Shown: positions 61,932 through 64,000 of the stretch, one piece after another
Layout of the letters: every line of letters begins with the position of its first letter
Position numbering within the stretch: position 1 is the first letter of the stretch
Source of the DNA: Pseudonocardia acidicola
GTDB taxonomy: Bacteria > Actinomycetota > Actinomycetes > Mycobacteriales > Pseudonocardiaceae
Assembly: GCF_012911935.1 (NCBI RefSeq)
Contig: NZ_JAAXLA010000012.1
Span: forward strand, 51,512 to 115,511
Direction: 5' to 3'
DNA: 64,000 bases
Program-made: the position numbers and the translations under genes
Notes under the pieces: generated by a model
Database searches by the model: none
What the model was told of the DNA's origin: nothing
Seen by the model: the letters and a program-made list of their open reading frames with translations, nothing else

Positions 61932-63803
61932 TCATCCCGCCGCTGGGCTGAGTGCCGACCCCCGGCGGCGCTGCGCCTCGGCGATCGCCCAGGCCGCGTT
62001 GATCAGGCCGATGTGGCTGAATGCCTGCGGGAAGTTGCCCAGCAGCTCGCCGCCGGCCGGATCGACCTCCTCCGCGAGCAGCCCGACGTCGTTGACGTGG
62101 CGGATGGCCCGCTCGAACACCTCCCGGGCCCGGCCGACCCGGCCGGCCAGCGCGAGCGCGTGGGCCAGCCAGAACGTGCACAGCAGGAACGTGCCCTCCT
62201 CGCCGGCCAGCCCGTCCGGGCTGGGCGCGCCGGACACGGTGCGGTACCGGTAGACCAGCCCGCGGTCGTCGGTGAGCCGCTGCTCGACCGCATCGATCGT
62301 GGCCAGCACCCGCGGGTCCTCCGCGGGCAGGAAGCCGACGCACGGGATCATCAGGTTGGACGCGTCGAGATCCGGCGAGCCGAAGGCCTGGGTGAACGAC
62401 TTCGCGGTGTCGCCCCAGCCCTGGGTGAGGATGGCCTCCCGGATCTCCTGCGCCGCCGCCCGCCATCGCTCGACGCGGTCGCCGGCCCGCAGCGTGTCCG
62501 CCAGCCTGATCGCCCGATCCAGTGCGACCCAGCACATGAGCTTGGAGTACACGAAGTGCCGCGGCTGCCCGCGCAGCTCCCAGATGCCCTGGTCGGTCTC
62601 CCGCCAGCGCCGTGCCGCGGTGTCCGCGCAGGCGGTGAGGAACTCCCGCCAGGCCGTCGCGCCGGGGTGGTCCGGGTTGAGCTGCTCGACGAGCCGGTAC
62701 GCGGAGCCGAGCAGCTCACCGTAGACGTCGATCTGGCGCTGGCTCCAGGCCCCGTTGCCGACCCGCACCGGACGGCTGGCCCGCCAGCCGTCGAGGTGGC
62801 CCAGCTCGCGCTCGGACAGGTCGTGCTCGCCGCCGATGCCGAACATGATCTGCAGGTCCGCACCCGAGTGGACCTGGCCCGCCGAGCTCGCCGCGAGATA
62901 GTCGAAGAACTGGTACGCCTCGTCGGGGCAGGCCGCCACCCACAGCGCTTCGAGGGTGAAACTGGCGTCGCGGACCCACGCGAAGCGGTAGTCCCAGTTG
63001 CGCTCGCCGCCGGCCTCCTCGGGTAGCGACGTCGTCGCCGCGGCCACCACCGCGCCTGTGGGCTGATAGGACAGCGCCTGCAGCACCCGCCCACTGTGGT
63101 GCACCAGCTCCCGCCACGGCCCCTGGTAGTTCTGATGCAGCCGCGACCACGCCCGCCAGGCGTCGACGGTCTCGGTGAGCGCGGCGTCGAGTTCGGCGGC
63201 GGGCAGCGGGGCCGGGAACGGCTCCGACGTCGTGCGGTGCAGCATGCCCAGGGTCGCGCGCTCACCGGCCCGCAGCATGATCCGGGCGGTCGCCGTCGGC
63301 CCGCAGACGGTCAGCGCCGCCGGGCAGGAGAGCGCGAGCACGTCGCAGCCGCCGCGGGCCACCGCGCCACCCGGTACGACCGTGATCAGCGGGTGCACCA
63401 GGCCGTACTCCGGGCGCGGCGCGAACTCCACCTCGACGTCGACCGTGCCCGCGGTGCACTCCAGCACCCGGACCAGTAGCCGCGGCGCGCCGGCGCCGAG
63501 GGCGTGCGGGTCGGCGCCGGCGCCGGTGGCCAGCGCGTCGGTGAGGGCGACGGTGCCGTCACCGGTGCGGAACGTGGTCTGGAGGACCATCGTCTCGTCG
63601 AGGTAGCGCCGTGTCACCTCCGCGTCCCCGCCGGCCGGCCGGAGGTGGAAGTGCCCGGCGGTGTCGTCGAGCAGCCGCCCGAACAGCGACGGCGAGTCGA
63701 AGCGGGGCAGGCACAGCCAGTCGACGGAGCCGGCGCGGGTCACCAGGGCGGCGCCGTGCCGGTCGGACAGCAGAGCGTGATCGGCGATCGGGGTGCTGCT
63801 CAT
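61932..63803 (-). CDS. Glycoside hydrolase family 15 protein (glucoamylase/trehalase type)
   Basis: A 623-residue cytoplasmic enzyme with an N-terminal beta-sandwich domain (SSTPIADHALLSDRHGAALVTRAGSVDWLCLPRFDSP) and a C-terminal alpha/alpha barrel with the GH15 signatures RNWDYRFAWVRDASF, GHLDGWRASRPVRVGNGAW and EEVDPAGGELLGNFPQAFSHIG. The Glu in GGEHDLSERELGH and the EEVDP Glu are the likely acid/base pair. Actinobacterial members act as trehalases or on short maltooligosaccharides; sequence alone does not decide. ATG 63803 is followed by the natural start residues. Confidence 0.92.
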   Translation of the reverse strand: MSSTPIADHALLSDRHGAALVTRAGSVDWLCLPRFDSPSLFGRLLDDTAGHFHLRPAGGDAEVTRRYLDETMVLQTTFRTGDGTVALTDALATGAGADPHALGAGAPRLLVRVLECTAGTVDVEVEFAPRPEYGLVHPLITVVPGGAVARGGCDVLALSCPAALTVCGPTATARIMLRAGERATLGMLHRTTSEPFPAPLPAAELDAALTETVDAWRAWSRLHQNYQGPWRELVHHSGRVLQALSYQPTGAVVAAATTSLPEEAGGERNWDYRFAWVRDASFTLEALWVAACPDEAYQFFDYLAASSAGQVHSGADLQIMFGIGGEHDLSERELGHLDGWRASRPVRVGNGAWSQRQIDVYGELLGSAYRLVEQLNPDHPGATAWREFLTACADTAARRWRETDQGIWELRGQPRHFVYSKLMCWVALDRAIRLADTLRAGDRVERWRAAAQEIREAILTQGWGDTAKSFTQAFGSPDLDASNLMIPCVGFLPAEDPRVLATIDAVEQRLTDDRGLVYRYRTVSGAPSPDGLAGEEGTFLLCTFWLAHALALAGRVGRAREVFERAIRHVNDVGLLAEEVDPAGGELLGNFPQAFSHIGLINAAWAIAEAQRRRGSALSPAAG

Positions 63804-63849
63804 GGCGGTCTCCCTGCGGTGGCGGTGCGTGCTGCCGGAGCAGACCGCC

Positions 63850-63877
63850 GTGGCACCTCGCACGGTACGCGTGCCAC
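63850..63877. promoter_or_regulatory. Inverted repeat in the GH15/next-gene promoter region
   Basis: GTGGCAC (63850-63856) and GTGCCAC (63871-63877) form a 7-bp inverted repeat with a 14-bp spacer in the divergent region between the GH15 gene and the gene that begins at 63971. It may be an operator. Confidence 0.35.
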
Positions 63878-63970
63878 CCGCACGGGTGCGGCCTCTGCTC
63901 GGCCGTGCTCGCCGTGGTACCGATGCTCGGTGTCGGACGGGTACGGGAGTGTTTCAGGAGGGGCGGCGCG

Positions 63971-64000
63971 ATGACGGACGGTGGCGTGGCGGTGGTGACC
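63971..64000 (+). CDS. Start of a gene cut by the window edge
   Basis: An ATG follows AGGAGGGG by a suitable distance, and the ten visible codons read MTDGGVAVVT, with the late strand typical of a Rossmann-type N-terminus. It is divergent from the GH15 gene. Too little is visible to name it; a trehalose- or glycan-related enzyme is possible but unproven. Confidence 0.5.
   Translation, partial: MTDGGVAVVT

Overview
The window is very GC-rich, GTG starts are frequent, and operons are packed with ATGA/GTGA overlaps. Together with an Lsr2 nucleoid protein, an F420-dependent LLM-type enzyme and actinobacterial regulator families, this points to the chromosome of a filamentous or soil actinomycete, most likely Pseudonocardiaceae (Pseudonocardia-like). 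That genus-level guess is an inference from gene content. I saw no rRNA, tRNA, CRISPR array, insertion sequence or prophage.

Layout. (1) 1-3306: tail of a catabolic operon (MDR dehydrogenase, small FtsZ-like protein, PDR/VanB-type flavin/2Fe-2S reductase, MFS carrier). (2) 3438-5736: cobalt-type nitrile hydratase beta and alpha genes, with no activator gene beside them, divergent from a threonine/serine dehydratase-like enzyme. (3) 5774-9788: a Tat-exported two-subunit molybdenum hydroxylase (IorAB type) and an SDR protein lacking the catalytic Tyr/Lys. (4) 9997-23679: lsr2, then a phosphoribulokinase, a CbbR-like LysR regulator and a MidA/NDUFAF7-type methyltransferase running directly into nuoD; after a short reverse-strand gene come nuoABCHIJKLMN. 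This is an 11-subunit complex I without the NADH-oxidising NuoEFG module. (5) 23824-33908 (minus): an eight-gene operon with two DUF917/HyuA pairs flanking a three-subunit molybdenum hydroxylase and an LLM enzyme, driven divergently from a PucR regulator. (6) 35592-41995: a second three-subunit molybdenum hydroxylase with a metallo-beta-lactamase-fold hydrolase, an FAH-family hydrolase and a GntR/FCD regulator. (7) 42414-47903: a YceI fusion protein, the gluconate genes (GntP permease, gluconokinase, GntR) and alanine dehydrogenase with its Lrp/AsnC regulator. (8) 47923-51719: small stress-type genes (Hsp20, MarC, a His-rich protein, DUF5335-like, hypotheticals) and an internally deleted dinB. 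(9) 51953-58721: PanE-like reductase, polysaccharide-deacetylase-like amidohydrolase and a penicillin-acylase-family hydrolase, divergent from a GAF histidine kinase/LuxR response regulator pair. (10) 58751-64000: FAD monooxygenase divergent from an IclR regulator, aldose-1-epimerase-like protein, GH15 glucoamylase/trehalase, and the start of one further gene.

How the genes work together. Regions 5 and 6 look like one catabolic island for a nitrogen heterocycle: molybdenum hydroxylases would oxidise ring carbons, the HyuA/DUF917 pairs would open lactam or hydantoin-like rings, and the MBL and FAH hydrolases would cleave later intermediates. The substrate is not deducible from sequence. Region 4 joins a Calvin-cycle kinase and regulator to a complex I that cannot take electrons from NADH by the usual module, and places the likely NuoD arginine methyltransferase next to its substrate. 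These two regions are the most interesting parts of the window.
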